This document shows positions 1 through 8,380 of a stretch of DNA of 64,000 nt, in pieces. Source of the stretch: Desulfomonilaceae bacterium (GTDB lineage: Bacteria > Desulfobacterota > Desulfomonilia > Desulfomonilales > Desulfomonilaceae); NCBI GenBank assembly GCA_041662605.1, contig JBAZSD010000004.1:1-64000 (forward strand), given 5' to 3'. Below the pieces are notes generated by a model. That model worked only from the letters and a program-made list of their open reading frames with translations, made no database searches and was not told where the DNA came from. The stretch's first letter is position 1; every line of letters begins with the position of its first letter. The position numbers and the translations under genes are program-made.

Positions 1-81
1 GCGTCAGTCGTCTGCAAAACAATGCCCCCTTCCAACAAATTATGGACATCTCTAACAGACAACTACTCACCGAAAGATGCA

Positions 82-126
82 CAAATGTAATTGTCGTTGA
101 CGCTCAAGTGTAATTGTCGCTGAACA
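82..126. mobile_element. Probable terminus of an IS21-class insertion sequence
   Basis: Two direct copies of a 19-base unit, consensus CAARTGTAATTGTCGYTGA, lie at 82-100 and 105-123 with a 23-base period. The second runs into ACA at 124-126. Repeated motifs of this kind close to a terminal CA are typical of IS21-family ends, where they bind the transposase; that assignment is family knowledge, not a match I could run. The barrel gene frame continues immediately after this point without its normal start. Positions 3-113 are also open in one frame ending in TAA and might be the tail of an upstream gene, but I recognise nothing in it. Confidence 0.45.
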
Positions 127-133
127 GTTCTCT

Positions 134-1474
134 TTGGGTTTTACGGCCCTGTGCGAGGCTCAGGGTATTGCGCCCACCGCAAGGACAACTGCATTCCCCG
201 CACCCAGCGACATACTCAGGCAATCAGATGTCATACCTTTTTCCAGCGGTATGCTTGGCGCATATATGCCGACTATTCCAAACTTAGAATTAGGCTTTCA
301 ATACTATTTTGGTGACAAGGTCCGCAGCGGGCAAGTCAGCGGGGATTATCTCCTACCTTATAATCTCGGCAATGACGCTGTTCTCTTTGGGGAAGCCCAC
401 GGTAACTATTGGAATTTCGCCCAGAAACCATCAGGAGGCGCCAGCAACAGGGTAGATTTGTCTATAGGCGCTGGCTATCGCAAGATTATGTCGAGTCAGC
501 TACTTATAGGCATAAGTGGTTTTTATGACACATCGAGACTATTCAACAACTGGTATTCCTCAGGTGGTGTTGGATTGGAAATGGCTGCGAATATGGGCTC
601 CAGTGACGCTGTTGATTTGAACGCCAACTGGTATGGTGACCTGTTCGCTTCCAATAGCATCTTAAACGCATTCAGGAACCAGGGCTCCAGTTTCGATATA
701 CAGGCTGGGTATTCCCATGCGCTGTTCGATTCTGCCCTTGACCTTCGTCTAAAGGCTGCCGGTTACAAGTTCGATGTTGGAAATAGTGTTTATGGCTATA
801 TGACAGGGGCTGACCTAACAACCAGAGATGGGATGTTCACCGTCCGATATGAATATGGAAATGATAAAGTTAATGGTTCCTGGAACAACATTGGGGCATT
901 TGTAAATGTGGGCTTCCAGATGGAGAATATTATTAAGGGTGAGAGTCCTGTTACCATGCCGGAACCTATATTCAAGAGCCCGCGTAATCTACGAAGGATG
1001 CTTACTCAAAAGGTTAAGAGAGACTGGAACCAGCAATACGCTCCTGGGAGGGCTGCTCTTGCCTCGGCTGCGGTGAGTGGTGGATGTGCGTTGAGCCGCA
1101 CAGCAGCAGGGGGCGACAACAACTTCTTTAGCCCATTCAACGAGGGGGTTGTTCCCTATTCTCAACTCACTCCTGGTGCTTATGTAACGGTAACTTTCAC
1201 ATATACTACAAACTATACACCGCCCCCCGACAGGGATCTAAGCGTTTATGTTCAAGGTGATAATCTCTCGATATATGTGCAAAAGGATACCCCAAATCTT
1301 TCCGTAGGAACGCATACTGTGACTCTGCAATTATGTGGATCACAAGATGTCTTCATTACAAACCATGCCAATCCCTATAGGGTACTTTTCGAAGGACATA
1401 GGCTTGCTGGAGATTTTACCATTAGCAATATCGTCGTTTGCTTCAATCAGCCACAAACGGAGGTATGTCCTTAA
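134..1474 (+). CDS. Inverse-autotransporter-like outer-membrane beta-barrel protein, 5' end lost
   Basis: Predicted outer-membrane barrel related to the invasin/intimin (inverse autotransporter) beta-domain. Visible signatures are IGAGYRKI followed by GISGFYD (about residues 110-130), a later TTRDGMFTVRYEYGND segment (about 229-244) and repeated alternating hydrophobic strands. A basic linker near 280-300 follows, then a C-terminal region of about 130 residues with a beta-sandwich look and three cysteines. The only start is TTG at 134. Residues 1-10 look like the end of a signal peptide (LGFTALCEAQG), so the N-terminal part of the export signal is missing. Just upstream is an IS-like end, so the gene was probably truncated by insertion. 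It shares its core with the protein at 47189-48520. The barrel family call is from pattern only; whether it is still expressed is unknown. Confidence 0.6.
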   Translation: MGFTALCEAQGIAPTARTTAFPAPSDILRQSDVIPFSSGMLGAYMPTIPNLELGFQYYFGDKVRSGQVSGDYLLPYNLGNDAVLFGEAHGNYWNFAQKPSGGASNRVDLSIGAGYRKIMSSQLLIGISGFYDTSRLFNNWYSSGGVGLEMAANMGSSDAVDLNANWYGDLFASNSILNAFRNQGSSFDIQAGYSHALFDSALDLRLKAAGYKFDVGNSVYGYMTGADLTTRDGMFTVRYEYGNDKVNGSWNNIGAFVNVGFQMENIIKGESPVTMPEPIFKSPRNLRRMLTQKVKRDWNQQYAPGRAALASAAVSGGCALSRTAAGGDNNFFSPFNEGVVPYSQLTPGAYVTVTFTYTTNYTPPPDRDLSVYVQGDNLSIYVQKDTPNLSVGTHTVTLQLCGSQDVFITNHANPYRVLFEGHRLAGDFTISNIVVCFNQPQTEVCP

Positions 1475-1540
1475 ATTAACTAGGAAATAAAGTTCCACAT
1501 TACAACATAAACATCTTATTAACGTCTCATAACACTGTAT

Positions 1541-1577
1541 CCCTCAACAGACCTCCTATTTGTTGGGGGTATTTTTT
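1541..1577 (+). terminator. Rho-independent terminator after the barrel gene
   Basis: A 9-base stem pairs 1541-1549 (CCCTCAACA) with 1561-1569 (TGTTGGGGG), with one G-U pair, followed by T-rich TATTTTTT to 1577. It lies 67 bases after the stop of the barrel gene on the same strand. Confidence 0.75.
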
Positions 1578-2266
1578 GTGGGAAGGAACGCCTTCACATC
1601 CTCAGTCCCGTTTCACGGGAATTAACTGATGGAGCTAAAACTGAGGTTTTTAATCACTATATGGTGGTATTTTAGAAAAACTCATGCCTACCCATGTTAG
1701 ACCCTACCCGAATGAGTATCGTCGCTAAAACGCCGATACGTTCAGCGTATTTTGATGCAATTTAGTGATGTCTGCTGAATCGTTATGGCGTCTCTCGTTG
1801 TAATGTTTCTGATGTTTCCATTGTACTGTTTCAGACATTTCAACAGGAAAAAGTTGTTAGTTTCTGATTATTGAGTTGCCACTGTTGTTTTCTGTTCTCT
1901 CGAATCTGTCCAACTTGAACTGAATATTATACTTTGGGTTAGGATTTCGGCAGAGTCGATACTTTTTCCCTTGTGATGATACCGTGACCACAATCGTCAC
2001 TCATAATGTGCCGTATTTACAGCAGAATGACGATAGTAACGGTAGTGACGATTAATTTCATAGTATTTACGGTTTTTCTTGAATGATTTTCTTTGCGGGG
2101 GCGGGCGGTTTATAACTTTGAAGATAAAAATTAAGTGAACTGTAAATTTGCGCGCCCTAACAAAACACAGTTACTTAACATCCCTAAAGCATTACATAAA
2201 CTGATTTTGCGTACAAGTTGCGGACAACTTTTTAGGGTCTAGTTCTTAATCATTTCAATAGGTTAC
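1578..2266. other. Gene-free stretch next to the tmRNA 3' end
   Basis: No open frame with coding character is visible on either strand. It is AT-rich with scattered short hairpins: cctcag at about 1600 with ctgagg at about 1644 around an inner cccgtttcacggg hairpin, the 10-base inverted repeat at 1992-2053, and a small AAGTTG-CGGA-CAACTT hairpin with a T tail at 2215-2233. Its position between an IS-like end and the 3' end of ssrA suggests accessory DNA, which is inference. Confidence 0.5.
1992..2053. repeat. Perfect 10-base inverted repeat
   Basis: AATCGTCACT at 1992-2001 is the exact reverse complement of AGTGACGATT at 2044-2053, separated by 42 bases. Weaker related copies (accgtgacc upstream; atgacgatagtaacggt inside the loop) flank the arms. 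There is no T-run, so it is not an intrinsic terminator. Function unknown; it could be a protein-binding or recombination site. Confidence 0.55.
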
Positions 2267-2622
2267 TGGTGGAGGCGGCGGGAATCGAACCCGCGTCCGA
2301 AAACCTTCGACCTGAGGCATCTACATGTTTGTTTCGAGTTTTGTTGTCTCGTCTGACTCGTCCCCCTCGAACACGGTACTCATCAGACCAACCCGCTATT
2401 TTTTTCGCATCATTCTCAACGGGTCCGAGAAATCAGCTATCCTGCTTTCCCTCGCCTGCTCCACTCTCACAGGAAAAGAGAGGGCAAACGCTAGCCTTAC
2501 GCGGCTAGAGCGTACTCGTAATTATCGGCGAGTATATTTATTTCCAGCGGATTACCGAGTCGCCGGAGGGCTCGACATGCAACCTCGATCTCAACTGTCC
2601 CCGTCGAAACCAGTGCGCCCCC
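2267..2622 (-). ncRNA. ssrA: tmRNA (transfer-messenger RNA)
   Basis: Rescues stalled ribosomes with SmpB by acting as alanine tRNA and then as template for a degradation tag. Read on the minus strand, the 5' end GGGGGCGCACTGGTTTCGAC (from 2622) and the 3' end GGGTTCGATTCCCGCC plus TCCACCA (ending at 2267) are classical. The acceptor arms pair over 7 bases with one G-U pair, and CCA is encoded. The tag frame at 2529-2497 reads ADNYEYALAA then TAA, matching the usual ending ALAA. A TAGAAT -10-like box lies at 2639-2634. smpB lies upstream on the same strand, the usual partner arrangement. Confidence 0.97.
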
Positions 2623-2731
2623 TTTGGAATTTCATTCTACCTGTACTCTTTGACAGGCGTGATAGCGGAATTGTTCCCGAAAAGCAAAGGAAATGAAATT
2701 AATCAAAACTATAAAAAACTCTCTTTCCTTG

Positions 2732-3211
2732 CTAACGCCCCTGAATGCGGAATTTGACCAACCGTTCGAGTTCTCGCCGTTGTTCCTTTTTCTTGATGAC
2801 TTCCCTTTTGTCATAGGTCTTCTTGCCGCGCGCCAGAGCCATTTCTACTTTTACCTTACCATTTTTAAAATACATTTTCAAAGGTATTAGGGAAAATCCT
2901 CTTTCCGCCACCTTACCTGTAAGTCGCTTGATCTCCCTTTTGTGTAGAAGCAACTTTCTTTGTCTCAATGGGTCGTGGTTAAGGAGATTGGACTGCTCAT
3001 ATGGAGATATGTGAGCGTCTATAAGAAATATTTCGCTATTGCGAACTTTTCCGTATGAATCGGACAGATTGGCTTTCCCATTCCGTAAAGACTTGACCTC
3101 TGAACCAAGCAGAACGATGCCACATTCAAAGGTGTCTTCAATTTCAAAGTTGAAGAAAGCCTTCCGATTCTTACAAATTATCTTGATGTTTTCAGCCTGG
3201 GGGGTTTTCAT
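2732..3211 (-). CDS. smpB: SsrA-binding protein SmpB
   Basis: RNA-binding partner of tmRNA, required for its entry into stalled ribosomes. The protein has 159 residues, the normal family length. It has the OB-fold signatures LLGSEVKSLRNGKANLSDSY (about 35-54), YEQSN with HDPLRQRKLLLHK (about 71-91), the GFSLIPLKMYF strand and the basic C-terminal tail ARGKKTYDKRE onward, which folds into the mRNA channel. It begins two bases after the end of ptsI on the same strand and precedes ssrA, so it is probably expressed at least partly from the PTS operon. Confidence 0.97.
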   Translation of the reverse strand: MKTPQAENIKIICKNRKAFFNFEIEDTFECGIVLLGSEVKSLRNGKANLSDSYGKVRNSEIFLIDAHISPYEQSNLLNHDPLRQRKLLLHKREIKRLTGKVAERGFSLIPLKMYFKNGKVKVEMALARGKKTYDKREVIKKKEQRRELERLVKFRIQGR

Positions 3212-3213
3212 TA

Positions 3214-5046
3214 TTACTGTTGACTCAGGAAATAATCCCCTGGGAATCTCTCAAAAATCCATCTTTCGAGAAAATCATGAATCTCTTGAGCGGACTGCAT
3301 CTGAAATGCCTGATGGGTTAATTCCATGCACTCATCATAGGATATTGACCTGATCAATTTTTTCACAAGCGGTATGGATAAGGCGTTCATTGACAACTCA
3401 TCTATTCCCAGGCCGACCAAAATAGGCACGTTAACAGGATCCCCCGCCATTTCGCCGCACATAGCCACATTGACTCCGTAGGCCTGTCCAGCGCTGACAA
3501 CCTGCCTGATAAGCCTCAAGACCGCTGGATGCAAAGTGTCGTACAAATAATTCACGTGTTCATTGAGCCGGTCGATCGCAAGGGCGTACTGAATCAGGTC
3601 GTTAGTGCCAATACTGAAAAAGTCAACCTCACGAGCCAGAAGGTCAGCTATGGCCACTGCCGAAGGCACTTCGACAAGGATCCCGAGCTTGATACGCTGA
3701 TCGAACGGAACACCTTCCGCTGCCAGCTCGGATTTCACTTCCTCCAGAATAACCTTGGTACTATGGATTTCAGTGATGCATGAAATCATCGGAAAGAGCA
3801 AACGACACGATCCGTAAGTCGCGGCTCGCAGAATAGCCCTTAATTGTGTCTTAAAAAGATCCTTTAAACTCAGACATAGCCTGATGGCTCGCAATCCCAT
3901 CGCCGGGTTGGTTTCGTGGGGAAGATTCAGGCTGCTCGCTATCTTGTCACCTCCGATATCAAGAGTCCGGATCGTGACAGGATAAGGCTTGTTAAGAGAA
4001 ACTACCGCCCGATAGGCCTCAAATTGCTCATCTTCAGATGGAAGATCTTCCCTCCCTAAAAACAGATACTCGGTTCTAAAAAGACCTATTCCTTCGCAAC
4101 CGTGAGTAACGGCTATATCGATCTCATCAACCAGTTCTATGTTTGCAAGGATTCGGATTGTGCGGCCACCATCACGAGTCACGGCAGGTAGCCGACCAAA
4201 AGCTAACAGCGATTGATGATAGTTCTTTAGTAGCTCATGTCTCTGACGATATCTGAAAATCATTTCAGGATCAGGATTAAGAATCACTAACCCAGTACTG
4301 CCATCTACGATTATGGTATCCCCGGTCTGGACCATCCGGCTAACCTTTTCGAGGCCGGTAACAGCCGGAATCTTAAGCGATCTGGACATGATGGCGGAGT
4401 GTGATGTCCTACCACCTACATCAGTAGCAATGGCAAGAACCGATTCTCTTTTCAGTTGCGCTGCGTCCGCTGGTGACAGATCGTGACACACGAGAATAGA
4501 ATTGGGAGGAAGTTGATGTATTTTTTTCTCTGATGTTACCCCCAGAAGATTCCTCAGGACGCGTTCCCCAGCAAAGTGGACGTCTCTAGCCCTTTCTTTC
4601 AGATATTCGTCATTTATAGAGTCAAATGCGGAGGTTATTCTCGACATAATTTCCGACAAGGCCCATTCGGCATTCTGTCGACCTTGCTCTATAGCCCGTT
4701 TCGTGCCCTCAAAAAGAGTTCTATCTCTGATCAGGAGCACATGCGTGTCCAGAATATACGAGTGCTCCCCGAGTGGATGGCTGCTATCAATCTGACTCTT
4801 TATCGATTCAAGTCTCTTTTCAGCGTTGTCTACGGCTTCCTCAAATCGTGCTATTTCAGCAGGAATCTCTTCCGGACTCAGTATCCTGCACGGACAAATA
4901 TCTGCCACAAGGCGTTCTATAAGAACTACCTGGCCGATACCAATACCTACGGAAACACCGACCCCTTTGATCATGGTGTTTTCCGGGATCTCCGTCGATC
5001 CGGGAACATCGGAATGGCTATTTTTATCTTCTATAGTCTGAATCAT
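3214..5046 (-). CDS. ptsI: Phosphoenolpyruvate-protein phosphotransferase, PTS enzyme I
   Basis: Cytoplasmic enzyme that autophosphorylates from PEP and passes the phosphate to HPr. The active-site histidine is in GGRTSHSAIMSR (His216). The C-terminal PEP-binding barrel shows GCEGIGLFRTEYLF, SIGTNDLIQYALAIDR and the catalytic cysteine in AMCGEMAGDP. At 610 residues it is about 25 longer than typical at the N terminus. The first methionine overlaps ptsH by 23 bases; a second start at 4974 (MIKGVGVSVGIGIG) fits the family better, but neither has a strong ribosome site. It lies downstream of ptsH and a lone EIID gene. No EIIA, EIIB or EIIC gene is in the window, so the phosphate acceptor is not visible. 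Confidence 0.95.
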   Translation of the reverse strand: MIQTIEDKNSHSDVPGSTEIPENTMIKGVGVSVGIGIGQVVLIERLVADICPCRILSPEEIPAEIARFEEAVDNAEKRLESIKSQIDSSHPLGEHSYILDTHVLLIRDRTLFEGTKRAIEQGRQNAEWALSEIMSRITSAFDSINDEYLKERARDVHFAGERVLRNLLGVTSEKKIHQLPPNSILVCHDLSPADAAQLKRESVLAIATDVGGRTSHSAIMSRSLKIPAVTGLEKVSRMVQTGDTIIVDGSTGLVILNPDPEMIFRYRQRHELLKNYHQSLLAFGRLPAVTRDGGRTIRILANIELVDEIDIAVTHGCEGIGLFRTEYLFLGREDLPSEDEQFEAYRAVVSLNKPYPVTIRTLDIGGDKIASSLNLPHETNPAMGLRAIRLCLSLKDLFKTQLRAILRAATYGSCRLLFPMISCITEIHSTKVILEEVKSELAAEGVPFDQRIKLGILVEVPSAVAIADLLAREVDFFSIGTNDLIQYALAIDRLNEHVNYLYDTLHPAVLRLIRQVVSAGQAYGVNVAMCGEMAGDPVNVPILVGLGIDELSMNALSIPLVKKLIRSISYDECMELTHQAFQMQSAQEIHDFLERWIFERFPGDYFLSQQ

Positions 5047-5314
5047 TGTTTTCCAGCAACTCGGATATTTGCCTCACCGCATCCTGAGAACCCGGGCCAT
5101 GAGCGCGTATCATTAATTCAGCTCCGGGAGTCGCAGCCAGTAATAACAAACCCAGGACACTGCGAGCGTCAACTTCCATTCCATCCTTAGCAAGGGTAAC
5201 CTGACAAGAGTGCTGTTTCATGGTCTTAACCAAAGCTGTAGCCACCCTGGCGTGAAGGCCCAACTCGTTACCGATAACAATCGTTTTTTCAATGAGTTCT
5301 GGGTCTAATGTCAT
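5024..5314 (-). CDS. ptsH: Phosphocarrier protein HPr
   Basis: Small PTS phosphocarrier. The phosphorylated histidine sits in ELGLHARVATALV (His21), and the regulatory serine region reads DARSVLGLLLLAA (Ser52), so both the PEP-dependent and kinase-dependent sites are present. The length of 96 residues is slightly above the common 85-90, with a short acidic C-terminal tail. It overlaps the ptsI start by 23 bases and follows the EIID gene by 6 bases, which implies one transcript. HPr kinase is not in the window. Confidence 0.95.
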   Translation of the reverse strand: MTLDPELIEKTIVIGNELGLHARVATALVKTMKQHSCQVTLAKDGMEVDARSVLGLLLLAATPGAELMIRAHGPGSQDAVRQISELLENNDSDYRR

Positions 5315-5320
5315 TTAGCC

Positions 5321-6127
5321 TCATGTCCATTCGCGCAGAAGAGAGAAACCCAAAAGCAGCAAAATCAACAGTGGATAAATAAGTCTAGTCTGAGAGAAGC
5401 TTTTCTTCAGAACAAAGAAGGAAGCGGAGAAAAGCGCCAATAAAAGCAACACAAGCGCTACCAAACTAGTGACCTGCGCGGCGCCGGCGTGCTCAACAGC
5501 AAATATCAGCGCTACCGCTGTCACCGAACCTGAGCAAAGGAATACCAGCCCTCTAAAAACCGAAACCGATTCTTCAACCCACCTGGACTTTAATCTCCTC
5601 ACTACTTTAACGCCGTCATCCCAGCCGGCATGGAACCCCACGTATCTTATAACTACATTAGGAACATTGTAAATCAACAATGCGATTATCGGAGCCAACC
5701 AAAAAGAAGAAGACATCATGGCGATAGATACCGAAATGAGTGATGAAACAGGCCTCAATATTCCCCAAAAAATTCGATCTCCCTGAGCAGCTAGAGTGGA
5801 CATCAGTCTTTTTTTGATTTGAGCCGGATTTTGGGCGCAGTCCCCTTCTTCAAGCCTTGAAATAGCTCCAATACACATTGGCGCAAAAGCGGGGTTCGTG
5901 TTCCCAGATTCAATTTGCCTCAGAGTAACTTCTTTGCGGCGTTTCTCGTTAGTGATCAGCCTGTCCAAGGCTGGAAGTAGGCAAAAAGTAAACCCAACAT
6001 TTTGCATGCGCGGATAATTCCACATGATCTCAATCAGGAATGATCTAAGAAATACCCGCCAGCCCACCCCTTTCATTGAAACCGCGCTACCTTCGGAATG
6101 CTTCATGGGGTCAAAATAAGATACCAT
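5321..6127 (-). CDS. PTS mannose/fructose/sorbose-type EIID component
   Basis: Membrane component of a mannose-class PTS permease (ManZ-like). Diagnostic motifs are WNYPRMQNVGF near the N terminus, GDRIFWGILRP in the middle and GFHAGWDDGV before the membrane part; three to four hydrophobic segments fill the C-terminal half. I prefer the ATG at 6127, preceded by AGGG at a good distance, over an upstream in-frame TTG at 6178 with no ribosome site; this gives 269 residues, close to the family norm. It leads an operon with ptsH and ptsI. EIIA, EIIB and EIIC, which normally accompany it, are absent nearby, so it may be regulatory or pair with distant genes. Confidence 0.88.
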   Translation of the reverse strand: MVSYFDPMKHSEGSAVSMKGVGWRVFLRSFLIEIMWNYPRMQNVGFTFCLLPALDRLITNEKRRKEVTLRQIESGNTNPAFAPMCIGAISRLEEGDCAQNPAQIKKRLMSTLAAQGDRIFWGILRPVSSLISVSIAMMSSSFWLAPIIALLIYNVPNVVIRYVGFHAGWDDGVKVVRRLKSRWVEESVSVFRGLVFLCSGSVTAVALIFAVEHAGAAQVTSLVALVLLLLALFSASFFVLKKSFSQTRLIYPLLILLLLGFSLLREWT

Positions 6128-6429
6128 AAGAACCCTGTCAATCAATGGGCCGACAAAAGCGCAAAAATAAATCGACAATGCAAAATTGAAGTGAGATCTG
6201 CTTTCGTTTCACCAATTTCAGAGTGTTCCAGCTCGTGTCCAGCACGAAAAATACCCTGTCTGAGTTTATTCTTATATCATAATTTACTCTAATTAAATAT
6301 TATAAATACATATTTTAAAACTTGTTTCATAAATAGATTGTGATATATGAACCTTCTAAAGTCCTTGAAACATTAGGGCCGCAACCAGTTAACACAACAC
6401 TAACTAGTAGATATCATAGGAGATTTTAG

Positions 6430-6726
6430 ATGAGAAACCGCTCTTATTGCATCCTGACAGTAATTTTGGCGACCCTGATTCTAGTAGCGAACTCCCAAGC
6501 CTCTGGGACCGATGATCTAGTTGTAAAAGATTGCGCCGAGCTGTTGAGAATGGCTCAGAGCCTTCAAGATGACGTTAAGACCATTGATACGGTTCTCGGT
6601 TCGGCTATTGAAGTCGGCAATATGACCACAATTCGAAACTATAAACTCAAAAAGGCCAGCGCTCAGAATCAGCTTCAGGCAGTTCTTAAAGCTATTGAAA
6701 TCAGATCATGCGTCAAAAGCAATTGA
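6430..6726 (+). CDS. Small exported protein of unknown function
   Basis: A 98-residue protein with a clear signal peptide: basic MRNR, a hydrophobic core to about residue 22, and likely cleavage after NSQA. The mature part is about 75 residues, mostly helical by pattern, with cysteines near residues 37 and 94 that could form a disulfide. An AGGAG ribosome site precedes the ATG by about 7 bases. I recognise no family. It is transcribed away from the PTS operon and converges on the gene at 6802. Confidence 0.65.
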   Translation: MRNRSYCILTVILATLILVANSQASGTDDLVVKDCAELLRMAQSLQDDVKTIDTVLGSAIEVGNMTTIRNYKLKKASAQNQLQAVLKAIEIRSCVKSN

Positions 6727-6801
6727 TACTGATCTGCTAAATCGTCATGCGGGGCGGCTGCAAAGCAACTACTCCAATGAAGAGAATTTGTCCTCCTCGC
6801 C

Positions 6802-7347
6802 TCATTTAACAGTGGCAGGACTTTGTTGCTCTGATTTTTCGTTGCTGACGGTTGATTGTCTTGAATGTTTTTTCTTTGAAGCCATCAAATGACTGATTCG
6901 AGTAATCACAGGCCGTACAGCTCTGGAAACATTCAATTCACATCTTGAAATTGGGAAAAGCACTGGTTTTTCAGCTCCCACTTCTAGTTCTCGACCATCT
7001 TCCACAGATCGAATAAAAATTCTGGACAACTGTTTATCTGCAAACATACAAAAAAGTTCGTGAGTTTCTCCGTCCAGCCACGATATAGCTTTATTGAATG
7101 TCTGAGTTGATTGGACCCCTAGTACGGCTTCTGCGTATCGGATAGCTCTATCGGGAGCCAAACCCAAATCCATTATGCACAGAGCGAGCTTAAGTGTCAC
7201 CACGTCCTGAATTAAGAATGATTCTTTCTTGTTGTTGGAGTTGAGCCGTCTTATCAGACCTTGGCTCTCCGCTTCCTTGAGCTTCTCTGCGCTATCAACA
7301 TCGAGAAGATACACCGCTTCGTCCATAGTCACATGTTTACTGAACAT
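6802..7347 (-). CDS. Putative MerR-like DNA-binding protein, function unknown
   Basis: A 181-residue protein. The first 75 residues look like a MerR-type winged helix: a helix-turn-helix around DEAVYLLDVDSAEKLKEAE, then QGLIRR, then DVVTLKLALCIMDLGLAPDR followed by AIRYAEAVLG. The central part has no recognised ligand domain, and the C terminus is basic and low-complexity. GAGGG lies 7 bases before ATG. It is just downstream of proC on the same strand, with a 56-base gap. The regulator call is from helix pattern only; it could instead be a non-DNA-binding adaptor. Confidence 0.45.
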   Translation of the reverse strand: MFSKHVTMDEAVYLLDVDSAEKLKEAESQGLIRRLNSNNKKESFLIQDVVTLKLALCIMDLGLAPDRAIRYAEAVLGVQSTQTFNKAISWLDGETHELFCMFADKQLSRIFIRSVEDGRELEVGAEKPVLFPISRCELNVSRAVRPVITRISHLMASKKKHSRQSTVSNEKSEQQSPATVK

Positions 7348-7403
7348 GGCCAGCCCTCAATCGAATCAAATGATTTTGGGGAACTGTATCGCAAGCTCCC
7401 CGG

Positions 7404-8222
7404 TCATTGTTTAGATAGCTCATCTGCCCTATCCGCAGCCGCAGCTACCGTTTCCATAAGCACTCCCCTCGTTCCCGCTCTTTCTAAAACCCTCAGCCCA
7501 TTGATGGTGGTTCCTCCAGGTGAGGTAATCATGCCTTTTAACTCGCTCAGCGGTTTGCCCTCGGCGGCCATAGACGCCGCCCCAAGAAAAGTCTGTATGG
7601 TCAGTCTCGAGGCTATGTCTCTTGAAAGGCCAAGGAGAACCCCTGAATCAATCATGGCCTCCATAATGACAAAGAGATAACCTGGACCGCTTCCGGAGAG
7701 TCCGGTCACTGCGTTAAGGTTCTTTTCGTCAACAACTACAGTGGAACCTACAGCATCGAATAGACGAATGGCGGTCTCAAGGTCTCTGTCGTCCGCTGCG
7801 CCCGCCTTGCACAAAGCAGTAGCGCTTTGGCCGACCATGGCCGCAGCGTTGGGCATAGCCCTAATAACACGCCTGTCATGTCCCACCTTTTCCAATAGGT
7901 GTTTGGTGGCTATTCCGGCTGCGATTGATATCAAGAGAGTTTCTCTGTGGAGCGATTTAGCCAGACAATCGAGAACTGTGTCAATGACCTGCGGCTTGAC
8001 CGCCAGCAGGACAACGCTGCAGTCTTTTTTCAAGGTGTCTTCCAATGAATTGGAAACCAGAACTCCCAGTTGACTTTTCAAAGTCGCCGTTTTACCGGAG
8101 TCAATGTCAAAGACTGTAATGTTCCGCGCCTGCGTGACTTTGGCTCGAACCAAGCCATGAACTATGGCGTTACCCATGGCGCCGACGCCGATAAGCGTTA
8201 TGGTAAGATTCTCAGTCTTCAT
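7404..8222 (-). CDS. proC: Pyrroline-5-carboxylate reductase
   Basis: Final step of proline synthesis: reduces 1-pyrroline-5-carboxylate with NAD(P)H. An N-terminal Rossmann fold shows LIGVGAMGNAIVHGL; the family segments LLISIAAGI, RVIRAMPNAAAMVGQ, TGLSGSGPGYLFVIMEAM and the C-terminal SPGGTTINGLRVLE are all present. The length of 272 residues is typical. It is a stand-alone biosynthetic gene upstream of the MerR-like gene; no proA or proB is nearby. Confidence 0.95.
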   Translation of the reverse strand: MKTENLTITLIGVGAMGNAIVHGLVRAKVTQARNITVFDIDSGKTATLKSQLGVLVSNSLEDTLKKDCSVVLLAVKPQVIDTVLDCLAKSLHRETLLISIAAGIATKHLLEKVGHDRRVIRAMPNAAAMVGQSATALCKAGAADDRDLETAIRLFDAVGSTVVVDEKNLNAVTGLSGSGPGYLFVIMEAMIDSGVLLGLSRDIASRLTIQTFLGAASMAAEGKPLSELKGMITSPGGTTINGLRVLERAGTRGVLMETVAAAADRADELSKQ

Positions 8223-8380
8223 TTCAAAAACATCCGTAGCATAGATTATTCCTATTGCTTTTATCGAGCATTTGAATACATAAAAAAGATATATTAAACT
8301 TCATCGTAACAGGGTCCATTCGTTTTATCTAGCATGGAAAGAGATCGTATCAAAATTTTTATGAACCTGGAGAAAAAAGA

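Noticed and set aside
2269..2696. Open frames on the plus strand (2269-2508, 2325-2696)
   Set aside because: They lie entirely across the tmRNA gene and read antisense to it; no ribosome site or protein-like composition.
4576..5190. A 204-codon plus-strand frame
   Set aside because: Antisense to ptsI and ptsH, whose active-site motifs are intact; shadow frame.
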